Shown: positions 48,346 to 58,180, counted from the first letter of the stretch. The stretch: DNA of 64,000 nucleotides from Paenirhizobium cremeum (GCF_022884085.1 NZ_JAGGCS010000013.1:80476-144475); one strand, 5' to 3'. The notes: generated by a model from the letters alone, not told the origin. Numbers and translations are program-made.

Positions 48346-50952
48346 TCAGCGAATGGGACGTAACAACCGCAACGCATTCATGGTTACAAGGACTGTCGCA
48401 CCTGTATCGGCAAGAATTGCAGGCCACAGGCCCGTGATGCCCAGGATAGTCGTCACCAAAAATACCACCTTCAAACTCAAAGCGATGGTAATGTTCTGGA
48501 AAATGTTGCGCATAGTACGTTTCGAGAGATCGATCATAAGGGCGACATCAGCCACCCTGCCGTGGAGAACCGCGGCGTCTGCCGTCTCCAGCGCCACGTC
48601 CGTTCCACCACCCATAGCAATCCCGACATCAGCTGCCGCTAGCGCTGGCGCGTCGTTGATCCCATCGCCGATCTTGCCGACAACATAGCCCTCTTTCTTC
48701 AATTCGCCCACGATCCGCTGCTTGTCTTCAGGCATCAGCTCCGCACGGACCTCGATGCCGAGTTGCGCACCGATGGCGGTGGCAGTCCGCTTGTTGTCGC
48801 CTGTCAGCATGATCGTCTTTATGCCTGCATCCGTCAGGGCCTTGAGACCCGCAACAGCATCGGCTCTAGGCTCGTCGCGCATGGCAATGGCACCAGCGAG
48901 AACATCGCCAATGACCAGTACAGACACGGTCTTTCCTTCATCGTTGAGAGACGTGATCTTCTCCAAGTGAGCAACTGGAACCGGAACTCGCTCTGCTGCA
49001 GCCCTGGGCGAGCCAAAAAAGACCTCAACGCCGTCCACGATGGCGGAAACACCCTTGCCGCCGAGAGCCTTCGCATCGGTCCCCGTGGGCGGTACGATGC
49101 CTTCCTCCTTGGCTTTGCTTAAGATCGCAAGGGCGAGAGGATGGCTGGATCCCACTTCAAGCGCTGCGGCAAACCGAAGGACGTCCTCACTTTCCCGGCC
49201 GAACGCGACCACATCAGTCACCTGCGGTTTGCCTTCGGTGAGCGTGCCAGTCTTGTCGAAAGCAATCGCCGTAAGCTCGCCAAGACCTTCTAGAACGGCG
49301 CCGCCTTTGAGGAGCAGGCCGCGGCGCGCGCCCGACGACAGTGATGCAGCGATCGCAGCCGGGGTCGAAATGACAAGTGCGCATGGGCAGCCGATCAGCA
49401 GCACGGCAAGCCCCTTGTAAACCCACTCACTCCATATTCCACCCGCAAACAGCGGAGGAATGACTGCCACCAAAGCGGCAACGACAACCACGCCAGGAGT
49501 GTAGTATTTGGAGAAACGGTCAATAAAGCGCTCAGTCGGAGCCTTGGATTCCTGCGCTTCCTCGACGAGACGAACGACACGGGCGATCGTATTGTCTGCG
49601 GCTGCGGCCGTGACCCTGACACGCAGAACCGCATCACCATTTACGGTGCCCGCAAAAACAATGTCGTCGACGGCCTTGAGAACAGGCACACTTTCCCCGG
49701 TCACGGGCGCCTCGTCGATCGAACTTTCGCCTGCAACGATGACACCATCGGCGGAGATCCGATCACCAGGGCGGACCAGTATGATTGAACCAACCGCAAG
49801 AGTTTCGGCTGGCACCTCGCGGGTCTCGCCGCCTTCCTCCAATAACGCCGTCTTGGGAACGAGCGCCGTAAGGGACTTGATGCTGTCGCGCGCCTTTCCG
49901 GCGGCAACGCCTTCAAGCAGTTCGCCAACCAGAAAAAGGAAGACGACCGCAGCGGCCTCTTCGGTTGCGTTAATGACCAGTGCGCCAGCAGCGGCGATCG
50001 TCATCAGCATCTCGATGGAGAATGGCGTGCCAGCCAGCGCGGCCATGATAGCCCTTCGGGCGATCGGCACGAGGCCGACAAGCATTGCAATCGTGTAGGC
50101 ATATGTTTCGATCGCTGGGAACATGTACCCAATGCCATAAGCGACAGCTAGCGATCCACCCGCGAAGATCGTCAGACGCCCCTTCTTGCTCGCCCACCAA
50201 GGACCTTCGGAAGAACCGTGATCGTGACCGTGGAGTCCCTCAACTTTGTCCAGCGCCGCGCTTTTCGATCCATGGTCGTGTCCAGCGTGGGCGTTGTCAG
50301 AACCCTCTTGGGTCGTGGACGATGTGCGCCTGTCCGTTCCTGGCATGGGAACGATCGTGTAACCGAGACTGGAGACCCGTTTTTCTATCGCTTTGATATC
50401 CGCTGACTGCCGATGTTTGACCGTCATGGTTCCGGCCGTGACCGACACGGAGACGTCATCGACAGCGTCCATCCGTCTGATGGCCGTGTCAATCTTGGAA
50501 GCACATGACGCGCAATCCATTCCGCCGATACGGAAACGTGCCTGCAGGATAGGGGGTGCCACATCATCTGAAGGCGCGACGCGATCGGGCTCATGATCAT
50601 GCCCAGTGCAATGGGCGCCATGATCCGAACGATCATCATGACTGGACTGTCCGTGCGGCTCTGCATGTAGGTGATCGCGCATGCAATCCGGTCCGTGTTT
50701 ATGGACGGGTTTCCCAACGGTTTTGGAAATTGTTGAGATCAGGAAGGCCTGATAGCCTAGGCCCGACAGCTTGTTGCGAATCGTGTCCAGAACGCTGATC
50801 TCATCGTGCTCGACTGTCATTGTGCCGGCGGTGACAGATACAGACACCTCTTGAATGCCCGGAATACGTTTTACGGCGGTGTCGATCTTGTTTGCACACG
50901 AGGCGCAATCCATTCCGGTTACCCGGAAACGAGTGTGTAACGAGTTGCTCAC
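48346..50952 (-). CDS. Heavy-metal P-type ATPase of the Zn/Cd/Pb class
   Basis: This 868-residue exporter has two N-terminal HMA domains (MDCASC with Cys16/Cys19 and Cys147/Cys150), His-rich linkers (HAGHDHGSK, LHGHDHGSSEG), and the P1B-2 motifs IGCPCALVISTPAAIAASL, DKTGTLTEG and the Lys/Asp pair in LKVVFLVTTILGITGLWP and ILADTGATVLV. The CPC-ALVISTP pattern marks Zn, Cd or Pb rather than copper transport. The start is GTG 50950-50952 after AGGATTTCCC. The promoter has a perfect MerR dyad. Confidence 0.93.
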   Translation of the reverse strand: MSNSLHTRFRVTGMDCASCANKIDTAVKRIPGIQEVSVSVTAGTMTVEHDEISVLDTIRNKLSGLGYQAFLISTISKTVGKPVHKHGPDCMRDHLHAEPHGQSSHDDRSDHGAHCTGHDHEPDRVAPSDDVAPPILQARFRIGGMDCASCASKIDTAIRRMDAVDDVSVSVTAGTMTVKHRQSADIKAIEKRVSSLGYTIVPMPGTDRRTSSTTQEGSDNAHAGHDHGSKSAALDKVEGLHGHDHGSSEGPWWASKKGRLTIFAGGSLAVAYGIGYMFPAIETYAYTIAMLVGLVPIARRAIMAALAGTPFSIEMLMTIAAAGALVINATEEAAAVVFLFLVGELLEGVAAGKARDSIKSLTALVPKTALLEEGGETREVPAETLAVGSIILVRPGDRISADGVIVAGESSIDEAPVTGESVPVLKAVDDIVFAGTVNGDAVLRVRVTAAAADNTIARVVRLVEEAQESKAPTERFIDRFSKYYTPGVVVVAALVAVIPPLFAGGIWSEWVYKGLAVLLIGCPCALVISTPAAIAASLSSGARRGLLLKGGAVLEGLGELTAIAFDKTGTLTEGKPQVTDVVAFGRESEDVLRFAAALEVGSSHPLALAILSKAKEEGIVPPTGTDAKALGGKGVSAIVDGVEVFFGSPRAAAERVPVPVAHLEKITSLNDEGKTVSVLVIGDVLAGAIAMRDEPRADAVAGLKALTDAGIKTIMLTGDNKRTATAIGAQLGIEVRAELMPEDKQRIVGELKKEGYVVGKIGDGINDAPALAAADVGIAMGGGTDVALETADAAVLHGRVADVALMIDLSKRTMRNIFQNITIALSLKVVFLVTTILGITGLWPAILADTGATVLVTMNALRLLRPIR

Positions 50953-50979
50953 GGGAAATCCTCACAATGTGAAAAATCA

Positions 50980-51010
50980 ACCGTACGACCTCTAGCTACT
51001 AGAGATACAA
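50980..51010 (-). promoter_or_regulatory. MerR-type promoter/operator of the P-type ATPase
   Basis: Minus strand TTGTAT (51005-51010), a 19-bp spacer and TACGGT (50980-50985), with a perfect CTCTAG-CTA-CTAGAG dyad at 50990-51004. Half-sites match the 35.2-42.2 kb promoters and the PbrR/CadR class. Confidence 0.82.
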
Positions 51011-51078
51011 GAAAAATCTCTCAATCGAGAGACGGATCAATTCAGCCGGCAAGCTCAAACTGCCTTGTAGCCTGAAGA

Positions 51079-51091
51079 GATTCGAACCTTC
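51079..51091. repeat. tRNA T-arm-like segment, copy 1
   Basis: GATTCGAACCTTC matches 60440-60452 and is the complement of a tRNA T-arm core (GGTTCGAATC). It is preceded by GCCTTG at 51062. It may be a remnant att site; no complete tRNA is present. Confidence 0.35.
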
Positions 51092-51211
51092 TGCCCATCA
51101 ACCAGACCTGCGGGTAGGGTCACACCGATCGTGGCCACTAACCACCGCGATGACTTCGATGGCAGACGCACCCAAAAGCGCTGCTACCTGAAACGTCATC
51201 CCATCCTACGG

Positions 51212-51667
51212 TTAGATCTTAGGCCTCACCGCTTGGTAGAGGGTACGAATGCCGTCCCTTCCAACGGACATGACGTCGTACGAAGCGCTGGGGCTGTCTC
51301 CCATGCCCAACGAACCGACAGGCATGCCCGGAACAGACAGACCTGCCAAGTCCGGTTTTTCGGCCAACAACCTCGTCACCGCCTGTAGTGGCACATGTCC
51401 CTCCAGGTAGTAGCCTGCGACTACGGCGGTGTGGCAGCCACGGAGGTCGGTCGGGACATTGAAACGGTCCTTCACGACCTCGATGTCGACTACCTCTTCG
51501 GCCTTCACCACAAACCCAGCATTTGTCATTGCCGCAGCCCACGCGTAACAACAGCCGCAGTTGGGGTCCTTATACACGATCATGCCTTCACCTGCCGCCA
51601 GCGCCGTTCCAGTGACGGGCAACGCTGCGACAGCGACCAGGGTGCAAAGGAATTTTCTTCGATTCAT
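51212..51667 (-). CDS. DUF411 copper-related exported protein
   Basis: The 151-residue protein has a signal (NRRKFLCTLVAVAALPVTG) and the DUF411 domain with MIVYKDPNCGCCYAWAAAM, a metal-binding CxCC, and LRGCHTAVVAGYYLEGHVP. Members often accompany copper efflux genes. ATG 51665-51667 with AAGGAG ahead is preferred; the open frame's first codon at 51685 is TTG. It lies 15 bp after cusA on the same strand and closes the cus operon. Confidence 0.85.
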   Translation of the reverse strand: MNRRKFLCTLVAVAALPVTGTALAAGEGMIVYKDPNCGCCYAWAAAMTNAGFVVKAEEVVDIEVVKDRFNVPTDLRGCHTAVVAGYYLEGHVPLQAVTRLLAEKPDLAGLSVPGMPVGSLGMGDSPSASYDVMSVGRDGIRTLYQAVRPKI

Positions 51668-51681
51668 CGTCGTTCTCCTTC

Positions 51682-54600
51682 TCAAAAAGCTTCTGCCGTT
51701 ACGGAAGCCGGAAACTGGCTCACCTCGCGTGCTCGCTTCAACCCGTAGCCCTTGACCAAGCCGTAGACGGCGGGAATCACGATCAACGTCAGCAACGTCG
51801 ATGATACCATGCCGCCGATCATCGGCACGGCGATCCGCTGCATGATTTCCGACCCCGCTCCCGTGCTCCAGAGGATAGGCACGAGACCCGCCATGATCGC
51901 CACGACGGTCATCATCTTCGGTCTAACACGCTCGACCGCCCCGATCATGATCGCCCTGTCGAGGTCTTCCTTTTCGAATGCCCTGCCCTCGGCCTTGGAT
52001 TTGGCCTTCTCGTCCCTGAGCGCGTGGTCGAGATAGATCAGCATGATCACACCGGTTTCGGCCGCCACGCCTGCAAGCGCGATGAACCCGACCGCGACGG
52101 CGACGGAAGCGTTGAAGCCCAGCCACCACATCATCCAGATGCCGCCGACCAAAGCGAACGGCAGAGACAGCATGACGATCAGTGTTTCGGTCAATGCCTT
52201 AAAGTTCAGGTAGAGCAACAGGAAGATCAGCGCCAGCGTCAGCGGGACGACGATCATTAGCCGGTCCTTTGCCCGTTCCAGATATTCGAATTGCCCGCTC
52301 CATGCGACGGAATAGCCCGTGGGCATCTCGACGCTCGCCGCGACGGCTTCTTGGGCTTCGGCAACGTAGCCCCCAAGGTCGCGGTTGGCGATGTCTACGA
52401 AGATATAGACGGCGAGCTGGCCGTTCTCCGTCCTTATGGTCGTGGCACCGCGCGTGAGCTTGACTTCGGCGACCTCGCCCAACGGAACCGTGCCGCCACC
52501 GGGCAATGATACCTGGACGTCCCTCGCGATGGACTGGGGATCGCTTCGGAAAGCCCTTGGGTAACGGATGGCGACGCCGTACCGCTCTCTGCCCTCCACC
52601 GTCGAGGTCACGACCTCGGACCCCAGGGCCATTCCGATGACATCCTGGACATCGTCGATCGAAAGCCCATAGCGCCCGAGCGCCATGCGATCAGGGATGA
52701 TATCGAGATAGTATCCACCGATGACGCGCTCGGCGTAGGCACTCGACGTTCCCGGCACCGCCTTGAGAACGGTCTCTATATCGCGAGCGACCTTCTCCAT
52801 CTCGTTCAGGTTGGTCCCGTAGACCTTGACGCCGACGGGCGTGCGTATTCCGGTCGAAAGCATGTCGATGCGGGCGCGGATGGGCATCGTCCAGGCGTTG
52901 GAGACACCGGGAAACTGAAGTGCCGCGTCCATCTCCTGTTTCAGACTGTCAGACGTGACGCCCGGCCGCCATTCGGACTTGGGTTTCAGGGTGATGATGG
53001 TCTCAAACATTTCCGTCGGAGCCGGATCGGTTGCCGTCAACGCCCTACCCGCCTTGCCGAACACCGACTCGACCTCGGGGAAAGATTTGATGATGCGATC
53101 CTGCGTTTGCATGAGCTCCGCCGCTTTTGTCACCGAGAGGCCGGGTAGCGTTGTCGGCATGTACATCAGCGTGCCCTCGTCGAGATCAGGCATGAACTCA
53201 CTCCCGATATGCTGCACGGGCCAGACGGTCACCCCGAGGATCACGATGGCTACCAGGATTGTCAGGCTCTTGGCCTTAAGGACGCCCGCGATGACCGGAC
53301 GGTATATCCAGATCAGCAGTCTGTTCAGCGGATTCTTGTGTTCTGGGACAATGCGGCCGCGGACGAACAGGATCATCAGTGCCGGAACAAGTGTGATGGA
53401 CAGCAGCGCTGCCGCCGCCATCGCGAAGGTCTTGGTGAAGGCGAGCGGTCCGAACAGGCGGCCCTCTTGCGATTCAAGCGTAAAAATCGGCAGGAACGAC
53501 ACCGTGATGATCAGCAGGCTGAAGAAAAGCGCCGGGCCGACCTCGCTTGCCGCCTCGATCAGCACTTCGGCTCGAGGCTTGTCAGGAGGCGCGCGTTCCA
53601 GATGCTTGTGGGCGTTCTCGATCATGACGATGGCCGCGTCGATCATCGCACCGATAGCGATAGCTATCCCGCCGAGGCTCATGATGTTCGCTCCCAGACC
53701 TAGCGCCCGCATGGCCATGAAGGCGATGAGAATGCCGATCGGCAGCATGATGATGGCCACGAGCGCGCTTCGGATATGCAAAAGGAAGGCGATAGTCACC
53801 AGTGCAACCACGATCGATTCCTCGATCAACGTGACTTTCAAGGTCTCGATTGCCGCTTCGATGAGTTTCGAACGATCATAGACGGGCAGGATTTCGGTAC
53901 CAGCCGGAAGACTGCTCTGCACCGCCGCCAAGCTTTCCTTCGCATTTTCGATGACGGTCAGCGCATTCGCGCCGTCGCGCTGGAGGACGATTCCGCTCGC
54001 GACTTCGCCGTCTCCGTTCAGCTCTGTGATCCCGCGCCGCTCGTCCGGGACCAATTCCACTCTCGCAACGTCGGACAGACGCAGCGGAACGCCCGCACTG
54101 GTGTTCAGGACAATGCTCTCGATGTCCCTGATGCCCTGCAGGTAGCCCTTGCCACGCACCATGAACTCAAATTCGGAAAGTTCGATCGTGCGCCCGCCGA
54201 CATCGCGGTTGCTGGAGCGCACGGCATCGGCGATATCCGAAAGCGAGACATTCTGGGCCCTTAGCCGGGCTGGATCAACGACGATGGAATATTGCTTGAC
54301 GAAGCCGCCGACGCTGGCCACCTCCGCCACTCCCTCGGACTTGGAGACGGCGAAGCGTACTACCCAGTCCTGAAGTGAACGCAGCTCCGCGAGCGACAGC
54401 TCCTTGGCGACCAAGGCATACTGGTAGACCCAGCCCACGCCCGTGGCATCCGGGCCGAGACTTGGCGACACGCCGTCAGGCAGCCGGTTTGCGGCCGCGT
54501 TCAAGTATTCGAGCACGCGGCTGCGCGCCCAGTAGGGATCGGTTCCGTCCTCGAAGATCACATAGACGAAAGACACGCCGAAGAACGAGAACCCCCGCAC

Positions 54601-54843
54601 GACCTTCGATTTGGGCACTGTCAGCATCGAGGTCGTCAACGGATACGTAACCTGGTCCTCGACGACCTGCGGAGCCTGGCCCGGATAGTCAGTGAAGACG
54701 ATGACCTGTACGTCGGAGAGATCGGGAATGGCGTCCAGCGGAAGCGTGCGCAGCGCATAGACACCACCCGCGATGGACAGCGCCGCGCCGACGAAAATGA
54801 GGACAATGTTGCGGGCCGACCAGGCGATGACGTTGGCAATCAT
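51682..54843 (-). CDS. cusA: CusA-type heavy-metal RND efflux pump
   Basis: This 1053-residue protein has twelve membrane segments and two large periplasmic loops. The copper-binding Met triad is conserved at LMYMPTTLPG, APTEMFETIITLKPKSEW and RIDMLSTGIRTP, as in E. coli CusA, so Cu(I)/Ag(I) is the likely substrate. Family motifs GSEFMPDLDEG and NASVAVAVGFIALAGVAAET are present. It overlaps cusB by four bases at its start and is followed by a DUF411 gene. No outer-membrane component is seen nearby. Confidence 0.95.
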   Translation of the reverse strand: MIANVIAWSARNIVLIFVGAALSIAGGVYALRTLPLDAIPDLSDVQVIVFTDYPGQAPQVVEDQVTYPLTTSMLTVPKSKVVRGFSFFGVSFVYVIFEDGTDPYWARSRVLEYLNAAANRLPDGVSPSLGPDATGVGWVYQYALVAKELSLAELRSLQDWVVRFAVSKSEGVAEVASVGGFVKQYSIVVDPARLRAQNVSLSDIADAVRSSNRDVGGRTIELSEFEFMVRGKGYLQGIRDIESIVLNTSAGVPLRLSDVARVELVPDERRGITELNGDGEVASGIVLQRDGANALTVIENAKESLAAVQSSLPAGTEILPVYDRSKLIEAAIETLKVTLIEESIVVALVTIAFLLHIRSALVAIIMLPIGILIAFMAMRALGLGANIMSLGGIAIAIGAMIDAAIVMIENAHKHLERAPPDKPRAEVLIEAASEVGPALFFSLLIITVSFLPIFTLESQEGRLFGPLAFTKTFAMAAAALLSITLVPALMILFVRGRIVPEHKNPLNRLLIWIYRPVIAGVLKAKSLTILVAIVILGVTVWPVQHIGSEFMPDLDEGTLMYMPTTLPGLSVTKAAELMQTQDRIIKSFPEVESVFGKAGRALTATDPAPTEMFETIITLKPKSEWRPGVTSDSLKQEMDAALQFPGVSNAWTMPIRARIDMLSTGIRTPVGVKVYGTNLNEMEKVARDIETVLKAVPGTSSAYAERVIGGYYLDIIPDRMALGRYGLSIDDVQDVIGMALGSEVVTSTVEGRERYGVAIRYPRAFRSDPQSIARDVQVSLPGGGTVPLGEVAEVKLTRGATTIRTENGQLAVYIFVDIANRDLGGYVAEAQEAVAASVEMPTGYSVAWSGQFEYLERAKDRLMIVVPLTLALIFLLLYLNFKALTETLIVMLSLPFALVGGIWMMWWLGFNASVAVAVGFIALAGVAAETGVIMLIYLDHALRDEKAKSKAEGRAFEKEDLDRAIMIGAVERVRPKMMTVVAIMAGLVPILWSTGAGSEIMQRIAVPMIGGMVSSTLLTLIVIPAVYGLVKGYGLKRAREVSQFPASVTAEAF

Positions 54844-56270
54844 GGCTTCGCCTCGTCGTCAACGGTCAGGGCGCTGAGCGCGGCGTTCAGGTTGCTTTCC
54901 GCATCGAGAAGGAAGTTGGCGGACACAACCACGCGGTCACCCGAGACGACACCCTTGGTTATCTGCGTCACGTCTTCACCTCGAACACCGAGAGCGACAT
55001 CGACAGGCTCGAACCTGCCCTCGCCCTTGTCGAGGAAGACGATCTGGCGATCGCCCGTGTCGATGACTGAACTGTTGGGGACCGCAACGACCGGGTTTCC
55101 CGCTCCCGCTTCAATCTCCACCTCCGCATACATGTTGGCCATCAGCTGCCCCTCGGGATTAGGAAGCTCAATCCGGATCTTTGTCGTGCGGGTCTGCATC
55201 TGCACCTCGGGATAGATGAGGTCGACCGTTCCCCGGAAGATCGTGCCGGATACGTTTCGGACGCTGACGGAAACGTTGGCACCCATACGAACGGAGCCCA
55301 GTTCGTATTCGGGGACGTCGGCGATCACCCAGACCTTCGATACGTCAGCGATGCGGAAGAGAATGTCTCCAGCCTCGGCCATCATGCCGCTGACCGCCAT
55401 GCGCTCCAACACGACGCCGTCCCTTGGCGAGGTGTAGGCAATGCTTTGTGGGACCTTTCGCTCAGTCGCAATGCTGGCGATCGTCGCCGAGGGCACCCCA
55501 AGGTTCTTCAGGCGGAGCGCAGAGCCAGATTCCGGCCCGGGCTTGCCGCCATTGCGCATCTCCGTCGCATATTCGGCCCCGGCGGTGGCGATCTCCTTCG
55601 AATAGAAGTGAAAGAGATTCTCGCCCTTTGTGATCCTGTCTCCTGTCGTGACGTCCGCGACGTCTTCGACAAAGGCGTCGGCCCGCATGGAAACGATGCT
55701 GACCATGCGCTCGTCGAGTGCGACGGTTCCGGGTACTCGGATTTTCCGGCTGACGTTCATCCTTTCAGCGAGCGCGGTCTTCACCCCCGTCCGCTGGAGT
55801 TTGCCCAGCGTCACTTTGACGGTGGAACTGTCGCTGACTTCGCCGTCATAGACAGGGAGATAGTCCATCCCCATCGAATCCTTCTTCGGCACCTTGGACG
55901 TGTCGGGAAGGCCCATGGGGTTGCGGTAGTACAGGACCTTCCGTTCCGGTGTGACTGATGACGTGTCGGCCGCAGGCAGGACCGCCCCGCTCGCGCCGAG
56001 GCTGATGTCCTCGCTTGCCCGGACAGGTGTGAATGGCCGCCCGTCATCCGTGTTCGTCGGTTTGGCAGAGTATTCGGCCATACCGTCCGGGTGACGGTAG
56101 TAGATCACCGCTCCCGTTCCTTCGTGTCGCGGTTCAGCCTCGGTGGCCATCCCGGTGCCTTCAACGTATCGCCGCAGGTACGCACCGACATCGTTCTTTC
56201 CCGCCCAATAGCCTCCCCCGCCGACGATCGCGGCGAGGGAGAGCGTGACAATGATGCGCGAGGTGCTCAC
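54840..56270 (-). CDS. cusB: CusB-type periplasmic adaptor of the RND pump
   Basis: This 476-residue protein has an N-terminal anchor (IIVTLSLAAIVGGGGYWAG), two heavy-metal-binding segments (IYYRHPDGMAEYS and LYYRNPMGLPDTSKVP), a lipoyl/alpha-hairpin region and a beta-barrel (GIRTP-independent adaptor body, for example SVRNVSGTIFRGTVDLIYPE). It links CusA to an outer-membrane channel and passes copper. The ATG overlaps the FixH-like stop; its stop overlaps the cusA start (ATGA). Confidence 0.93.
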   Translation of the reverse strand: MSTSRIIVTLSLAAIVGGGGYWAGKNDVGAYLRRYVEGTGMATEAEPRHEGTGAVIYYRHPDGMAEYSAKPTNTDDGRPFTPVRASEDISLGASGAVLPAADTSSVTPERKVLYYRNPMGLPDTSKVPKKDSMGMDYLPVYDGEVSDSSTVKVTLGKLQRTGVKTALAERMNVSRKIRVPGTVALDERMVSIVSMRADAFVEDVADVTTGDRITKGENLFHFYSKEIATAGAEYATEMRNGGKPGPESGSALRLKNLGVPSATIASIATERKVPQSIAYTSPRDGVVLERMAVSGMMAEAGDILFRIADVSKVWVIADVPEYELGSVRMGANVSVSVRNVSGTIFRGTVDLIYPEVQMQTRTTKIRIELPNPEGQLMANMYAEVEIEAGAGNPVVAVPNSSVIDTGDRQIVFLDKGEGRFEPVDVALGVRGEDVTQITKGVVSGDRVVVSANFLLDAESNLNAALSALTVDDEAKP

Positions 56271-56671
56271 GGGACAGCCTTGAAGACGACTTCGCCTTTG
56301 ACCGTCTCAGGCTCGCCCTGAACCTTGGCGGCGACCTGGAACCGCCATCCGCCTTCCATGGAAAGGTTTGTCGTGAAGGCGTAGACGCCCGGCTCGGTGG
56401 AGGGTGAGGGTTCCACGGTGGTGGTCATCATCTCCATGCCGTCGGGAGCCATGTCCATCCGCGTTGTGAAGATGACGGCGTCGGGGACTGCCTTGCCCGT
56501 CCGCTTGTCGATCAGCCGTACCGACACGGTCGAGCCTCGTCCCTGTTTGATGTCCGTGTTCACGGCTTGGAATTCGTAGTCCTGCGCTCCGGCGAAGGAA
56601 GCGGTGGCGGTGCTGAACAGCATCGCGCCAGCGAGGAGCGCGGTCCTCGCGTTGAAGGTGGTATTTTCCAT
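56267..56671 (-). CDS. FixH-family exported protein
   Basis: This 134-residue protein has a signal (LLAGAMLFSTATASFAGA) and the FixH/YtkA beta-sandwich: GSTVSVRLIDKRTGKAVPDA, VIFTTRMDMAPDGMEMMTTT and GVYAFTTNLSMEGGWRFQV. The Met-rich stretch suggests copper binding. It is the first gene of the cus operon and overlaps cusB by four bases. Confidence 0.82.
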   Translation of the reverse strand: MENTTFNARTALLAGAMLFSTATASFAGAQDYEFQAVNTDIKQGRGSTVSVRLIDKRTGKAVPDAVIFTTRMDMAPDGMEMMTTTVEPSPSTEPGVYAFTTNLSMEGGWRFQVAAKVQGEPETVKGEVVFKAVP

Positions 56672-56794
56672 GATTCAATGTCTCATCCGGACGGGTCCGT
56701 GACCGCGTCCTCAGTCAAAATGGATCGCCGTCGGTACCGCACGGACGCAAGACCTGCGACCGCGCCGATCGACGACGTGTTCACTGACGTGGGA

Positions 56795-57157
56795 TCAGAC
56801 TCGCGGAGGACGTACTGGCGGATCGACCAGTGAGGAGGCAAGCTCCGCATGAAGGGCAATGAGGAACCGATGGGCGACCCAACCGAGATTCAACGACCAG
56901 GAATGCGGGTTAGCCACCTGGCCGACGATCACCGTCGTACACACCAAGGCCAGAGGACATGACTTGCCGCTGCAGTCGGGCTTGGCCGGCATTTCGTCAG
57001 GGCAACACGGCATGTCGCCTGACATCTCCATGCCGGACATGCCGTGCATCGCGGGTCCGGAGGCCGCCATTACGCTGTCCGCCGCCCCGATGCTCAAGGG
57101 ACCGACCACAATCCCCAGCAGGGCGGTCACGAACAGCAGTCGATGGATGACCTTCAT
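56795..57157 (-). CDS. Met/Cys-rich exported protein, probable copper binder
   Basis: This protein of about 120 residues has a signal (HRLLFVTALLGIVVGPLSIG) and a mature part rich in Met and Cys (MHGMSGMEMSGDMPCCPDEM, KPDCSGKSCPLALVC). ATG 57155-57157 (MKVIHRLLF) follows GTGAGG. The cluster resembles copper-storage or CusF-like proteins but no family is certain. It lies 123 bp upstream of the FixH gene on the same strand. Confidence 0.65.
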   Translation of the reverse strand: MKVIHRLLFVTALLGIVVGPLSIGAADSVMAASGPAMHGMSGMEMSGDMPCCPDEMPAKPDCSGKSCPLALVCTTVIVGQVANPHSWSLNLGWVAHRFLIALHAELASSLVDPPVRPPRV

Positions 57158-57361
57158 GAACCTCACCCGCATAGTCTGGCACGAAGACATCGGGGTTGGA
57201 AGAGGTCTCACGGAAAAGTGCGTTATCGACAGCGACGCACTTCGCGCCTGCTCCGGTTACGTGTCGATCTGCAGCCATGTAAGTTCACGAGACAGTCGGG
57301 ATTCGGCAGGTTGCAACTTTCTCGCCTGGTTTGGATTTCACAGCTGTTATGGAGGATTGTC

Positions 57362-58180
57362 GTGCGTGACCAACATTTGCAGATTATCGAGGCGCTCGGA
57401 GTAGCGAAGGAATTCGACGCGTCCGCGGAAGCCGAGCGCAGAACGGCCTTCCTCGCGGATTACATGCAAGCCTCGTCGTGCGGAGCGCTCGTCCTTGGCA
57501 TCAGCGGGGGAGTGGATTCGCTCACCGCGGGACTGCTTGCCCAGACTGCGGTGAACCGCCTCCGGGGCAGAGGGCATAAGGCGGAGTTCATCGCGGTCAG
57601 ACTGCCTTATGGCACGCAGGCCGACGAGGCCGACGCTCAGAGAGGGCTCGCGTCCATCGGCCCCGACCGCGTAGTCACCATCGACATAAAGCCCGCAGCC
57701 GACGCGATGATGGCCGAGGTCTGCGGGGACGCAGGCGACCTGTTCGAAACCGTTCGGCTGGACTTCCACCTTGGCAACATCAAGGCGCGCCAGCGGATGA
57801 TCGCCCAGTACGCGCTCGCCGGCGCGGTTCGTGGCCTGGTGATCGGGACTGACCATGCGGCGGAGGCATTGATGGGCTTCTTCACGAAATTCGGCGACGG
57901 CGCTGCGGACGTCCTGCCGCTTTCCGGACTGACCAAGCGGCGCGTGCGGGCGCTCGCCGAATATCTCGGAGCGCCGAGGGACCTGGTGTTCAAGGTGCCG
58001 ACCGCCGATCTGGAGTCCGACGCTCCGCTGCGGCCCGATGAAGACGTCTACGGGGTCACGTATGATGACATCGACGACTTCCTGGAAGGAAAGCCGATCG
58101 GAGAACCCGCGTTTCAGCGCATCCTCGCGACGCACGTCGCGACGGCCCACAAGCGCGCCCTGCCACTCTCGCCGCAATGA
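57362..58180 (+). CDS. nadE: NH3-dependent NAD+ synthetase
   Basis: This 272-residue protein has the ATP-binding motif LVLGISGGVDSLTAGL, the family's ADEADAQRGL, NIKARQRMIAQYALAG, VIGTDHAAEALMGFFTKFGD and LPLSGLTKRRVRALAEYLGA. It makes NAD from nicotinate adenine dinucleotide with ammonia; no glutaminase domain is present. GTG 57362 is chosen because GGAGG lies six bases ahead. A plasmid copy inside a metal-resistance block is unusual. It is convergent with the second lspA. Confidence 0.9.
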   Translation: MRDQHLQIIEALGVAKEFDASAEAERRTAFLADYMQASSCGALVLGISGGVDSLTAGLLAQTAVNRLRGRGHKAEFIAVRLPYGTQADEADAQRGLASIGPDRVVTIDIKPAADAMMAEVCGDAGDLFETVRLDFHLGNIKARQRMIAQYALAGAVRGLVIGTDHAAEALMGFFTKFGDGAADVLPLSGLTKRRVRALAEYLGAPRDLVFKVPTADLESDAPLRPDEDVYGVTYDDIDDFLEGKPIGEPAFQRILATHVATAHKRALPLSPQ

